Shown: positions 30,206 to 38,242, numbered from the stretch's first letter. The stretch is 64,000 bases of DNA from Martinezella rhizogenes (GCF_007002745.1 NZ_SGNY01000012.1:62001-126000), one strand, 5' to 3'. A program made the numbers and translations. Notes: generated from the letters alone by a model not told the origin.

Positions 30206-30314
30206 TCGATCCTTCGATCACTCGGAAGATGGCTGACGGAGTGGCGAGTTCTCGCTTAGACCAATATTGATGGCTTTGATGCGTTCTCATGTCCAGCAGC
30301 GTCGTGTTGGCTAG
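30206..30314 (+). pseudogene. repC: Remnant of a second repC 3' end
   Basis: From 30240 one frame reads SGEFSLRPILMALMRSH followed by QQRRVG and a TAG at 30312. This aligns closely with the live RepC end KRGEFSLGPMLMALLRAN...QRRA. Just upstream, in another frame, 30206-30223 reads SILRSL, matching the preceding GGYLRDL segment, so a frameshift separates the pieces. The rest of the gene is gone. Confidence 0.7.
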
Positions 30315-30521
30315 CAAAACCACCGAACCCGGGCACTACAGGATTCGAACACATGAGAACTGGTTTCTAGATTGGAGAAGCCCGACGACTATGTGTTCAG
30401 ATCGATTGTATTATCACGGGTCGTGCCATCTGATTCATGGAATTAGTCCGTACAGGTGGCAAGAACAATTGACTCTTGGATCGCGCTGGCAAACAAAGCA
30501 GCGATGTACAGAGGATGAATA

Positions 30522-30965
30522 ATTGCTGACCAAGAAATCCAGACCCAGGATGGCGCCGTAGCGGCAGAAGCTGAGCCCGCTGCTCCGAAAAAGACTTCAA
30601 AAAGGAAATAACACGAAGGCTGAAAAAATTCGTGCGAATGCGTCGAAACTGGCGAAGCAGAAGGTCCGCGGCCTTACCGGGGAGGAAAAGCTGGAAAAGA
30701 TTGGTCAGATTGAAGCTACGGTCGCTGGCGGCGCAACCTTGAAGATGCCGTGAAAAGCGCTGGTATTTCGGATCAGACTCATTATCAGTGGAAGAAGGCT
30801 TTGGCTCAACCGGCGCCACCCGTTTCCGCAGCATCTCTTTCGGTGGATGACGAACTCGCCGAATTCATCCAGCTCGAGGAAGAAAATCGGCGCCTCAGAA
30901 AGCTGCTCTCAGAGAAGCTGCGCGCCGAAAACGCTGATCTGCGCAAGAGACATGGTATGAGTTAG
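30522..30965 (+). pseudogene. SyrB-like regulator gene, frameshifted
   Basis: Three frames together read as a SyrB-type protein. ADQEIQTQDGAVAAEAEPAA follows an ATT (30522) where ATG is expected. Next comes a basic Lys/Arg segment with 'GLTGEEKLEKIGQIEATVAGG' in a shifted frame. The end is 'SAGISDQTHYQWKKALAQPA' and the coiled coil 'QLEEENRRLRKLLSEKLRAE'. Breaks fall near 30600 (A-rich run) and near 30740. The family links a transposase-like HTH with a coiled coil. In Sinorhizobium SyrB affects symbiotic regulation. This copy is probably dead unless the internal ORF (ATG 30750) is used. Confidence 0.75.
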
Positions 30966-31085
30966 CGGTCTTTCGGTGTCCATCCCTCGATCACCTTGAC
31001 GTGCAATCCTCGGGATTGGCCGGTTTCAAAAATTCCCGTGCATCCTGATCATTCTGCGCCCTCACTCATTCCATTTCTTAGGAAC

Positions 31086-31676
31086 ATGCGAACACCACGA
31101 TCCAATTTCATCGTCGAATATAAGACGAACAGGCGCCAGACACTTCGCCGAACCTCAATCTGGGGCGATCTGGATTTGCAGGCTGTTGCCCGCGCGGTAG
31201 AGGCTGACGATGTGATGCCAAAGCTTGATCTGCCTCAAGCAGCATCAGTTCAGGAGGACGTTGTCGCGGTGAAGTTCGAGGTGGTAGACTACTCGGATGT
31301 TCCGATTGACGGCGAAGTCCCTCCGGATAGTCCTGCCGCAACGTCGTCGTCGAAAGAGTTTTCCATCGAGTCTGAAGCTGTGGAAGACGATGCGTCCGAC
31401 CCCACGCGCTCGGTGCATCAGCAGCGTAGCCCGGGTTCAGGATGGACTCCGAAGTCTGGAGCGAAAGCACGGAGTAAGAAGACGCCGTCAGCGAGCCCCG
31501 CAAGTGCACCAATTCTCAATCTTCGCCGCGATCCCCCGCTGCTGTGCGGCTTGGATGAAGAGCTCGCCGCTCTCGAGGCTGAAAACCGCCATCTGAGAAG
31601 CCTCATGGTCGTGAAGCTCCGGAAGGAGAACGAAAGGCTGAAGTTCATGCTTCGGCGATTTGGTCAAAGTCGCTAA
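31086..31676 (+). CDS. SyrB-like protein with C-terminal coiled coil
   Basis: The 196-residue protein starts at ATG 31086 after AGGAAC. The N-terminus 'MRTPRSNFIVEYKTNRRQTL' with 'SIWGDLDLQAVARAVEAD' is a motif seen in small rhizobial proteins near insertion sequences. The middle is acidic and low-complexity. The end 'LEAENRHLRSLMVVKLRKEN' is the same coiled-coil type as in SyrB and in the pseudogene just upstream. Function is not established; a regulatory or transposition-linked role is inferred. Confidence 0.55.
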   Translation: MRTPRSNFIVEYKTNRRQTLRRTSIWGDLDLQAVARAVEADDVMPKLDLPQAASVQEDVVAVKFEVVDYSDVPIDGEVPPDSPAATSSSKEFSIESEAVEDDASDPTRSVHQQRSPGSGWTPKSGAKARSKKTPSASPASAPILNLRRDPPLLCGLDEELAALEAENRHLRSLMVVKLRKENERLKFMLRRFGQSR

Positions 31677-31778
31677 GTTTGATTACTAGCACGAACGAGT
31701 ATGCGCATCGGTCGGCGACCGCTGAACCCGCAGTAGCAGGCGTCTAAGGCGGGAATCTCGTAAATTCGGTGGTTGATG

Positions 31779-32084
31779 GTGTCGTTTGGCATTTAATCGT
31801 AAGAACGCGGCCGTTCCGGCAGGTGGTGGCATTTAATTTGAGATTTTCGGTGCGATTTTCGGCGTCTGGCACCTTCCGATTTGGCAATAACCGTTTGTGA
31901 CGGTTTAGCATTTTCTGAGGACGATTGGCCGACGGCATTCATCTTTTCCATGGCGACGAATCTCACCTTAAGTGCCAATCGAAGCCTGAATCTCAAAATT
32001 AACTGCTCAATCTCAATTTAAGTGCCACGCTATCTTGTTGAAATTATCGCATGCGGAGTCTTGCGATTAAATGCAAAACGACAC
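31779..32084. mobile_element. 306-bp miniature element with nested IS21-like inverted repeats
   Basis: The outer ends are 25-base inverted repeats matching at 23 positions (31779-31803, GTGTCGTTTGGCATTTAATC...; and 32060-32084). An inner pair, TGGCATTTAATTTGAGATT (31827-31845) and AATCTCAATTTAAGTGCCA (32009-32027), matches at 17 of 19. A further CTCACCTTAAGTGCCAATCG lies on the right side. Multiple inverted copies of a TGGCAxTTAA unit at both ends are an IS21-family habit. No transposase frame remains, so this is a non-autonomous or deleted element. Confidence 0.6.
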
Positions 32085-32395
32085 AAGACTCCCATTATGT
32101 TGTCGTCCATTCGGGCGCCTCCCCGGCCATCTTTCCTACGCTGCGACCGCTCTGTCGACACGATCGCCTTGACTTGGTCTTGGCCACTGTGCTCGTAAGC
32201 AATGACGACGTGGCGAGCCCTGGACACGACTTAGCCGTTGTAACGCTCGATGAGGTCCCCGGTGGACGGCCCGAACATTCTATCGAATGTCCTGCTGCTG
32301 TCGATAGGCCATTCACTGCAGCCAAGGTCGGAACACGTTGAAAGGTGGGGGGGATCGTACTACTATATAGTTGGAACGAAAGGCGATCAGCTTCG
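32085..32395. other. Intergenic region upstream of the RelE-like gene
   Basis: No gene is supported here. The region between the miniature element and the RelE-like gene should contain that gene's promoter. I see no clear operator palindrome. Confidence 0.4.
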
Positions 32396-32692
32396 ATGCA
32401 GATAGTGTGGACATTTACAGCGCGGTCATACCTCGACCAACTCGCATCGGAAGAGAAAGCAAAGGTGGTCAACGCTGTTGAACGTCTGTCGCGCGGCGGA
32501 CGATCCTCAGCTCTGGAGCAAACAAAGCTATTGCTCGGGACGAAAGATCTCTTTTCCCTTAGGGTGGGAGCCGAGTTGCGAGTCCTCGTTCGCTTCGAGG
32601 GCGAAAATCTAAAAATTGAGGACGTCGTTAGGCGTAGCCAGCTCGATGGATTGCGGAGAGTTGAGAGGTTGGCACAGGCCCACTCTGTATGA
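32396..32692 (+). CDS. RelE/ParE-superfamily toxin-like protein
   Basis: The 98-residue protein (ATG 32396) has the compact RelE/ParE layout. 'MQIVWTFTARSYLDQL' gives the first strand and helix. 'EKAKVVNAVERLSRGGRSSA' is the helical hairpin, and 'LFSLRVGAELRVLVRFEGEN' with 'IEDVVRRSQ' the terminal sheet and basic residues. Members cleave ribosome-bound mRNA or inhibit gyrase. No antitoxin of a known family precedes it; instead its stop overlaps the next start (ATGA), pairing it with a Shedu-like gene. It may be a toxin or a domesticated fold. Confidence 0.65.
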   Translation: MQIVWTFTARSYLDQLASEEKAKVVNAVERLSRGGRSSALEQTKLLLGTKDLFSLRVGAELRVLVRFEGENLKIEDVVRRSQLDGLRRVERLAQAHSV

Positions 32693-33327
32693 AATCCTTT
32701 GTTTCCTTAAATCTTGATACTTCGATCTTACGACAAAACCTGGACGAACTTGACGAGCTCCTTAAATCCGAGAGCCATCTCAAGGAACGGGATCAGATAG
32801 CGCCATTTTTTAAAGAGCGCCCGCATCTCTGCGCTGCTATTGGCTACGGAAACAATGCTGTCGAACTACCCAACTGCTGGGCAAGCGAACTCGACTTGTT
32901 TGGCGATTTCGTGTGCGACGCGGCTTCTGGCGATACTGAGGCGAATGCATTCACATTGATCGAGGTCGAGGACGCGCGAGAATACAGCATCTTTACAAAG
33001 CTCGAAGCCGGAAAATCAATGAAACACTGGTCCAACCGATTTGAGCACGGCTCGTCGCAGTTGGTTGATTGGGCGTGGCGGCTGTCGGAAGAAAAAAACT
33101 CTTCCGCATTCAGACGGATTTTCGGTACGAATAGCCCGACAATTCACCTGCTTCTGATTGTAGGGCGTGATGCGGATCTCGTGCCAGATGATCTTGATCG
33201 ACTTCGCTGGCGTGCTAACAATGTTGCCTTTGGTGGTTATCGGATGTCGTGCTTCACCTTTGACGGAATACTAGCCTCAATCCGTCGTCGTCTTCTTCTG
33301 GCAAGCCAGCCGTCAGAGGTAACCTGA
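32689..33327 (+). CDS. Shedu-like (DUF4263) putative nuclease
   Basis: The 212-residue protein resembles the C-terminal domain of Shedu antiphage proteins. D73 in LFGDFVCD, E92-V-E94 in 'FTLIEVEDAREYSIF' and 'GSSQLVDWAWRLSEE' (Q124) give the restriction-endonuclease-like D...ExE...Q pattern of DUF4263. 'IHLLLIVGRDADL' follows, as in family members. It would cut DNA in the cytoplasm. It is translationally coupled to the RelE-like gene. The N-terminal 60 residues are unassigned and may sense a trigger. Confidence 0.65.
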   Translation: MKSFVSLNLDTSILRQNLDELDELLKSESHLKERDQIAPFFKERPHLCAAIGYGNNAVELPNCWASELDLFGDFVCDAASGDTEANAFTLIEVEDAREYSIFTKLEAGKSMKHWSNRFEHGSSQLVDWAWRLSEEKNSSAFRRIFGTNSPTIHLLLIVGRDADLVPDDLDRLRWRANNVAFGGYRMSCFTFDGILASIRRRLLLASQPSEVT

Positions 33328-33525
33328 AACGTTTGCGAGATCCGGCTGAAGGCGCCAAGCCCGCGATCTTACAACGGCCCCGGCGTAACAATGAAAACGG
33401 TCATCATCTAAATTACAGAAGTGCTCACAAGCCCGAGCTAAGTTAGGCTGCTTCTCCTGAGTAGTGCCGTTTGAGATAGACTTCCATCCCCAACTGAATT
33501 TGCGCGAACCAAGGTCCTGACAGAC

Positions 33526-34512
33526 TCATAACAAGCGCGCCGCGCGTCCACACCGTCTGGTGGCATTGCTGGATGCCTGTTGAATCGAGCGATGACGTGA
33601 CTGCTCCATCGCCTCGGGTAGGGGAATGCCTCGGTTCGCCGCCTCGGCCAGATACCTGACCGCAACCCATGGGCCGAAAACTCCCCGCTCTCCAACCCGG
33701 CCATCTCCACCCTCTGCTTGATAACGGCGTTGACCGACTGCGGATCGAGCGCCCGCCGCGAAATTGTCCCCCAGCGCCCGCCCCCCCCCCCGAAACACGC
33801 TGCCCTTGTCGATCTTCCCCCGCCGCCAGCCAGGCATTCAACGCCTCGACAGGCCGGCCGGTGAGATAGACGACTCGTCCTCCTCGCCTGACGTCGTTTT
33901 GGTACGGCCAAGATGAATGGCGAGAGAGGGGAGGGGAGTGCCGCCTTCGGTCTCGATCGGAGCTTCCACGGTCAGTTGTTCCAGGCGAAGGCCTGCGATC
34001 TCGCTGCGCCGGCGGCCGCCGGAGGCAAAGGCGACCATCAGGATCGCCCGGTCGCGGAGATCACGCGGGCTTTCGGTCGCGCACGTCACCAACAGCTTGG
34101 CCAGCACGTCGCCGGTGACCGCCTTTGCGCTTTTGCGGCGGCGTTGCCGCAGGACGGCGCGCACATCCAGACGAACGGCGGATTCGAGGGCAGGGGAGCC
34201 GAAGGCGTCGGTAAGCCCGCGCCATCTGGTCAGTGTCGACCAGTTCGCCAGCCGACGGAGCACGGTCGCCGGCGCATGTGGGCCGGCGGACTTGAGGAAT
34301 CCCTGGTGCCGGAGGTTTTCGGCCACGTCTGCCGGGATGCCGTGATCTGAATCGGCAGTACGTTTCTCCGGATCCCACAGGTGATGGGTGACGAATTTCA
34401 GGAGCAGCGCTTCGGGCGCCGGCCAGGGTAGAGATTTTCCGGAGGCCGCCAGACCCCAGGCTTCGAAATAGGCGAGATCGGAGGTCAGCGCCCGGAGCGT
34501 ATTGTCGCCCAT
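33526..34512 (-). pseudogene. Tyrosine recombinase (integrase), multiply frameshifted
   Basis: The first 225 residues (from ATG 34512) are a normal phage-integrase N-terminal and early catalytic region: 'LRDRAILMVAFASGGRRRSE' holds the first catalytic Arg. Near 33870 the frame breaks. The remainder, recovered from the other frames, reads 'YLTGRPVEALNAWLAAG', then 'DPQSVNAVIKQRVEMAGLES' with 'FSAHGLRSG', then 'YLAEAANRGIPLPEAMEQSR'. A run of 11 C at 33781-33791 is one break point. The C-terminal tyrosine is not readable, so the enzyme is inactive. It lies 101 bases from a complete recombinase of the same strand. Confidence 0.85.
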
Positions 34513-34524
34513 GCGCTGTGTGGC

Positions 34525-34562
34525 TTTTAGCTAACAATTTCAATTGAAGCGGAAAGCTAAAA
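34525..34562. repeat. Inverted repeat between the two recombinase genes
   Basis: TTTTAGCT (34525-34532) and AGCTAAAA (34555-34562) flank the palindromic TTCAATTGAA core. It might be a recombinase binding or attachment site, or a promoter operator. No matching second site was found. Confidence 0.35.
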
Positions 34563-34613
34563 ATCCGACACGCAATTTGCCCCAACGAGTTCATAGTGAG
34601 CAGGGGAGGGGCC

Positions 34614-35765
34614 TCAAAGCCCTGTGGCTTTGGTGAGATTGACGCGAAAGCGGTCACGCCGGCGCTGGTATTTCCGCGTCATTTCCGCACTGGCATGGCC
34701 GAGCTGCTTCTGGACATAGCGCTCGTCGACCTCCGCGGAGGAGGCCAGACCGGCGCGCAGCGAGTGACCGGAGAATTTTGCCGCGCGTTCGGCCTCGTTG
34801 AGGTCGCCCCTGACGCCGGCGGCCAGTGCCGCCTTTTTGACGAGACGGGCGACCTCGCGATCGTTCAGCCGGTCCGGTCCGACATCCTTGCCCTGGCCGC
34901 GGACGCGGCGGAACAGCGGACCCTTGGCAATCCGGGCGAACTTGATCCAGGTTTCGATAGCGAGAACCGGACAGGTCGCATCGGACGAGCCGCGGCCGAC
35001 TTCCACCTCCCGCCATCCGGTCTTGCCGCGCAGGGTGACGAGCAGGCCCTTCTCGAGGATCTCGATCCAGCCGCGCGCGTCCTCGCTCTGGTCGCGGCCG
35101 ATATCGAGCCCAACGATCTCGGAACGGCGCAGACCGCCGGCAAAGCCGATCAGCAGCATGGCGCGATCGCGCAGGCCGCGCAGGGTTCCCCTGTCGAGCG
35201 TTTCCAGCATGCCGATCAGGTCTTCGGGCAGGAGGGCTTCCTTCTGCCGCGGCGGGGCGGCGTGCGTGTTGCAAATGCCAGCCATTACGGTGGCGATATG
35301 ACGGTCCTTGCGGTCGAGCGGCGTGCCGCGCTGGGCGTAGCTCCAGGTCAGCGCCGAAAGGCGGCGCTCGATCGTCGTGACGGAGCTGGGCTTGCGATCG
35401 GCCGCAGCAGTGCCGGACGCGAGCGCCGTAATGTACAGGCCGACGGTGTGCGGATCGGGCGGTAGGGGCGCGAGACCCTGGCGGCGGCACCAAGCGGAAA
35501 AGTGCTTCCAGTCGGAGGCGTAGGCCTTGCGGGTGTTGGCGGCGCTCGCCGCCTCGACATAGGTACGGGCGCGTTCGGCGAGCTGCTCGAGGTGCGCCGG
35601 CAAGGTCCGCGCCTCCGGAAGAGGGGAGGGGAGGCCAGCGCTGGCCGTCGAGATGCCGACCGCCATCTGCGGCGCGGCAATAGCGTCGCGAGCGGTCGTG
35701 CTCTCAGACGGAGAGGAGGTCTCTGTGGCGTGATTTTCGTCGTTTTGCTCGATGATATGGGCCAT
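34614..35765 (-). CDS. Tyrosine recombinase / site-specific integrase
   Basis: The 383-residue enzyme has a disordered N-terminus (1-55), a SAM-like core-binding domain ('TRKAYASDWKHFSAWCRRQG') and a complete catalytic domain. The catalytic residues are visible: Arg in 'GGLRRSEIVGL', His and Arg in 'FSGHSLRAGLASS', His in 'QLGHASAEMTRKY' and the nucleophile Tyr in the same segment. It should cut and rejoin DNA at short inverted sites, for integration or dimer resolution. It is divergent from the DUF1403-ScpB pair across a 125-base region with three palindromes. No obvious ribosome site precedes the ATG. Confidence 0.92.
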   Translation of the reverse strand: MAHIIEQNDENHATETSSPSESTTARDAIAAPQMAVGISTASAGLPSPLPEARTLPAHLEQLAERARTYVEAASAANTRKAYASDWKHFSAWCRRQGLAPLPPDPHTVGLYITALASGTAAADRKPSSVTTIERRLSALTWSYAQRGTPLDRKDRHIATVMAGICNTHAAPPRQKEALLPEDLIGMLETLDRGTLRGLRDRAMLLIGFAGGLRRSEIVGLDIGRDQSEDARGWIEILEKGLLVTLRGKTGWREVEVGRGSSDATCPVLAIETWIKFARIAKGPLFRRVRGQGKDVGPDRLNDREVARLVKKAALAAGVRGDLNEAERAAKFSGHSLRAGLASSAEVDERYVQKQLGHASAEMTRKYQRRRDRFRVNLTKATGL

Positions 35766-35867
35766 TCTTTATATAAAGAGCAAAACGTCCGATAATGCAA
35801 GATTATCGGACGTTATATATCCGCGACAAGCGGTGCGGTTTAGGCGGATAATGCTGGACTAAACCGC
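35766..35867. promoter_or_regulatory. Divergent promoter region with three palindromes
   Basis: Three inverted repeats fill the gap between the integrase and DUF1403 genes. TCTTTATATAAAGA (35766-35779) touches the integrase ATG. A perfect 13-bp repeat AACGTCCGATAAT / ATTATCGGACGTT lies at 35784-35814. A 9-bp repeat GCGGTTTAG / CTAAACCGC at 35835-35867 encloses GGATAATGC, echoing the CGATAATGC of the second. They may be operators, recombination sites, or both. Confidence 0.6.
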
Positions 35868-35890
35868 TCACCTAATCTACACTCCGTCGC

Positions 35891-36844
35891 ATGGATTCGT
35901 TCGACCCCTCCGCTCCAACCGCCCCCGCCTGGTCGCCCCGCATGCCGGGATGGGCACTGCCGCGTGGTCGCGACATCACTGAATCCGACGCCGCCTTCGC
36001 CGCCGGTATCGCCCTGAAATCGCTCGATGATCTGATCCGCGCCGATCCGCCGTGGCTCGGCTGCTGGCGCGATCGCCTTGCTCTCAAATCAGCTGCCGTC
36101 GCCGCCAGAATGCTTGGCCGCAATGAAGAGGAAACCGCCATTCGCGACGCGATTTTGCTCACCGCGCCCGGCAACGATCCCGGGCCGGCCGGAAAGCTGT
36201 TTCTTGCCATACGAATGCTGACGCGCCAATCCGGGACGATTGCCACGCCATTCGTTAAGGAGCTCTGCGCGCTGCTGGGGATTGGCTGGGAGGATGCTCT
36301 TGTCTCCGTCCCGGATTTTGTCGATACGGCGATCCAGTCCGGGCGCGCGGCACCCCTCGCAGTTGCCGAGCTTGTATCGGCGATTACGACCATTCGCCCG
36401 GACACCGAGGTGCTGTCGCTTGGGCTCGCCGAGATCGTTCTGGCGCTAATGCTGAACTGGCCGAAACCCGTACCGCTGCTAATCCCCGAGCGGTTTGGCG
36501 AGGCGTTCCGCACCATCGGCGGCCGTGGTCGCGTCCGGTCTGGCGAAGCGGCTTATCCGAGGGCGATCTGCCTGGCTTTGATGGATGGTGTGGCGGCGGC
36601 GCTGCGATCTGCCGTGGAGATCGATCGAAGGGCAGCGCGGTTGCTGGCTGTGGCACCAAAGCTCCGTACCAGGGGCGCCGAGCCGGTGATCCGGCGTTTG
36701 CTGTCCGACGACGCTATTCTGGCGTCGGTCCCAGGAAGCGAGCTGTCGCGCTGGGCAGCGAACCGGCTGTTCGATCGGCTCGAGAGTTTTGAAGCGGTGC
36801 GCGAGCTGTCCGGCCGCTCCTCCTTCCGCATCTTTGGATTATGA
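35891..36844 (+). CDS. DUF1403 family protein
   Basis: The 317-residue protein matches DUF1403, known from rhizobial and other alphaproteobacterial plasmids. It is mostly alpha-helical and soluble, beginning 'MPGWALPRGRDITESDAAFA' after a short leader, with 'LRTRGAEPVIRRLLSDDAIL' near the end. The function is unknown. It overlaps an ScpB-like gene by 4 bases and is divergent from an integrase, a grouping that suggests a joint role in DNA recombination or segregation. The ATG at 35891 lacks a clear ribosome site, so the message may be leaderless. Confidence 0.8.
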   Translation: MDSFDPSAPTAPAWSPRMPGWALPRGRDITESDAAFAAGIALKSLDDLIRADPPWLGCWRDRLALKSAAVAARMLGRNEEETAIRDAILLTAPGNDPGPAGKLFLAIRMLTRQSGTIATPFVKELCALLGIGWEDALVSVPDFVDTAIQSGRAAPLAVAELVSAITTIRPDTEVLSLGLAEIVLALMLNWPKPVPLLIPERFGEAFRTIGGRGRVRSGEAAYPRAICLALMDGVAAALRSAVEIDRRAARLLAVAPKLRTRGAEPVIRRLLSDDAILASVPGSELSRWAANRLFDRLESFEAVRELSGRSSFRIFGL

Positions 36845-37542
36845 TGATGAGGGGAGCGAGCGCGACAAAAACCACACTGCGTCGGGCAAAAGACCGACAG
36901 CAAGATGTCCTGTATGATCGCGAGCTCGAGGACTTACCGCAAGAACTTCGTTGGCGGGAATGGATGCTGCGGATTGAGGCGGTGATCTTTGCCTCGGCTG
37001 AGCCGGTCAGCCGCGAGACGCTGGCGCGTGTGGTGGGAAAGGATTGTAGCATTGATCTGTTGATCGACGATCTCGTCGAGGAGTTGCGGGATCGGCCTTA
37101 CGAGCTGGTGTCGGTCGCCGGCGGCTGGCAGCATCGCACCCGGCCGCGGTTTGCCGAGACGATTCGCGCGTCTTCGGCCCCGACAAGGGGAGGGGCGGCG
37201 GCACTCTCCGAGTTCGAGGCGATGGTGCTGATGGCGGTGGGATATTTACAGCCGATTACCCGCGGCGAGCTGTCAAAGATCTTTGGGAAGGAGGTCAGCC
37301 GTGACGTCGTTGGTAATCTGCGCGGGGCGGGTTTTATCGGCTCCGGGCCACGCAGTCCGACGCCAGGCGCGCCCTATACTTACATAACGACCTCACACTT
37401 TCTTTCGGTCTTTGGTATGGAGACGTTGCGTGACCTTCCCAATATCGAAGCGCTCGAGGACGCCGGCTTGCTGAGCAGACGTGCCGTTCAAGATGATGTC
37501 GCCTTCGATCCAACTGAAGGGGAGGCAATGTTCATTGAATGA
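36841..37542 (+). CDS. ScpB-like condensin accessory protein
   Basis: The 233-residue protein has the paired winged-helix fold of ScpB. The first is 'RIEAVIFASAEPVSRETLAR' with 'YELVSVAGGWQHRTRPRFAE'. The second is 'LSEFEAMVLMAVGYLQPITR' with 'GELSKIFGKEVSRDVVGNLR'. ScpB normally works with ScpA and SMC in chromosome condensation. Here neither partner is nearby, so the protein either recruits host SMC or has been co-opted. Its ATG overlaps the DUF1403 stop. Confidence 0.85.
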   Translation: MMMRGASATKTTLRRAKDRQQDVLYDRELEDLPQELRWREWMLRIEAVIFASAEPVSRETLARVVGKDCSIDLLIDDLVEELRDRPYELVSVAGGWQHRTRPRFAETIRASSAPTRGGAAALSEFEAMVLMAVGYLQPITRGELSKIFGKEVSRDVVGNLRGAGFIGSGPRSPTPGAPYTYITTSHFLSVFGMETLRDLPNIEALEDAGLLSRRAVQDDVAFDPTEGEAMFIE

Positions 37543-37660
37543 ATGAGGGCAGCGTACTTCTGCATTTGCGACCCGGACGAAGGCGCTGTGACGGGAGCAA
37601 ACTGCAGAATTTCGTCTTGGACAACCGTGCTGTCTTCCAATGGTCCGTCCGAGAGACCTT

Positions 37661-37918
37661 CTAAGGCGAAGTCCGAATGGGAAACAGGTCCCCGCCGTAG
37701 TGGTGAAGCCTGGTGTGATGGCGACGGCATAGCCATCGGACGTTCAATGGCTCGTCGTATTGATCGTGATGAGCATCGACGTCTTCATCACCACAGACCT
37801 CACACGTGTTCTTTCTCAGCTCGCCCGCCTTCACGGCACGCTGCACCAAGAGGTGAGCCTCATATTTTGCAGGATTAGCACGCCGCCAATTCGCTTGGCG
37901 GGTATCTGTCTTTAGCAT
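37661..37918 (-). CDS. Small zinc-finger / HNH-like protein
   Basis: The 85-residue protein has 'CEVCGDEDVDAHHDQY' followed by 'LNVRWLCRRHHTRLHH', a CxxC...HH...CxxHH arrangement of the HNH-endonuclease or phage zinc-finger type. It is isolated between the ScpB gene and small plasmid genes. It may be a nuclease or a DNA-binding protein; catalytic activity is uncertain because the usual central Asn is not clear. Confidence 0.65.
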   Translation of the reverse strand: MLKTDTRQANWRRANPAKYEAHLLVQRAVKAGELRKNTCEVCGDEDVDAHHDQYDEPLNVRWLCRRHHTRLHHYGGDLFPIRTSP

Positions 37919-37935
37919 CTATCTAGTCTTCCCGA

Positions 37936-38196
37936 TCAGTTCAGGGTGTAGCGCTTCCAGGGTATCGCCTGCATTGGCACCCGCGACAGAAAATTAACAA
38001 GATCACGTCGGCCACGATATGTCGGTACGCCCCTGCTGTTTTGTGCCATGAGAACAATCGGCACGCCCGGGAATGCTGGCTGGAAGCTATATGCAACGTC
38101 GTCGGCCTGATGGCCGCTGTTCAAAACGTGCGGCTTGACGATGACTATGGCGAAGGTGACGCCCTGCTCGCGAACTAATGCGCCTTCAAACTGCAT
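37936..38196 (-). CDS. Hypothetical protein, 86 aa
   Basis: The ATG at 38196 follows a strong AAGGAGAG ribosome site. The product begins MQFEGALVREQGVTFAIVIV and looks like a small alpha/beta protein with two hydrophobic strands and a basic tail. I do not recognise a characterised family. It follows the DUF2188 gene on the same strand after a stem-loop. Confidence 0.65.
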   Translation of the reverse strand: MQFEGALVREQGVTFAIVIVKPHVLNSGHQADDVAYSFQPAFPGVPIVLMAQNSRGVPTYRGRRDLVNFLSRVPMQAIPWKRYTLN

Positions 38197-38216
38197 TTCT
38201 TCTCTCCTTTGATGAA

Positions 38217-38242
38217 GAGGCCGCCTCACTCCAGGCGGCCTC
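38217..38242. terminator. Perfect 10-bp stem-loop between two small genes
   Basis: GAGGCCGCCT and AGGCGGCCTC enclose a 6-base loop. On the plus strand AGGTTTTA follows. On the minus strand, downstream of the DUF2188 gene, there is no T-run. It may act as a terminator or a processing hairpin between the two minus-strand genes. Confidence 0.5.

Noticed and set aside
34539-34550. TTCAATTGAAGC resembling a vir box
   Set aside because: Nothing of vir type follows; it lies between recombinase genes and is explained as the centre of an inverted repeat.
37543-37878. Plus-strand open frame after the ScpB gene
   Set aside because: Opposite to the Cys/His-rich gene on the minus strand, which has a clear zinc-finger pattern.
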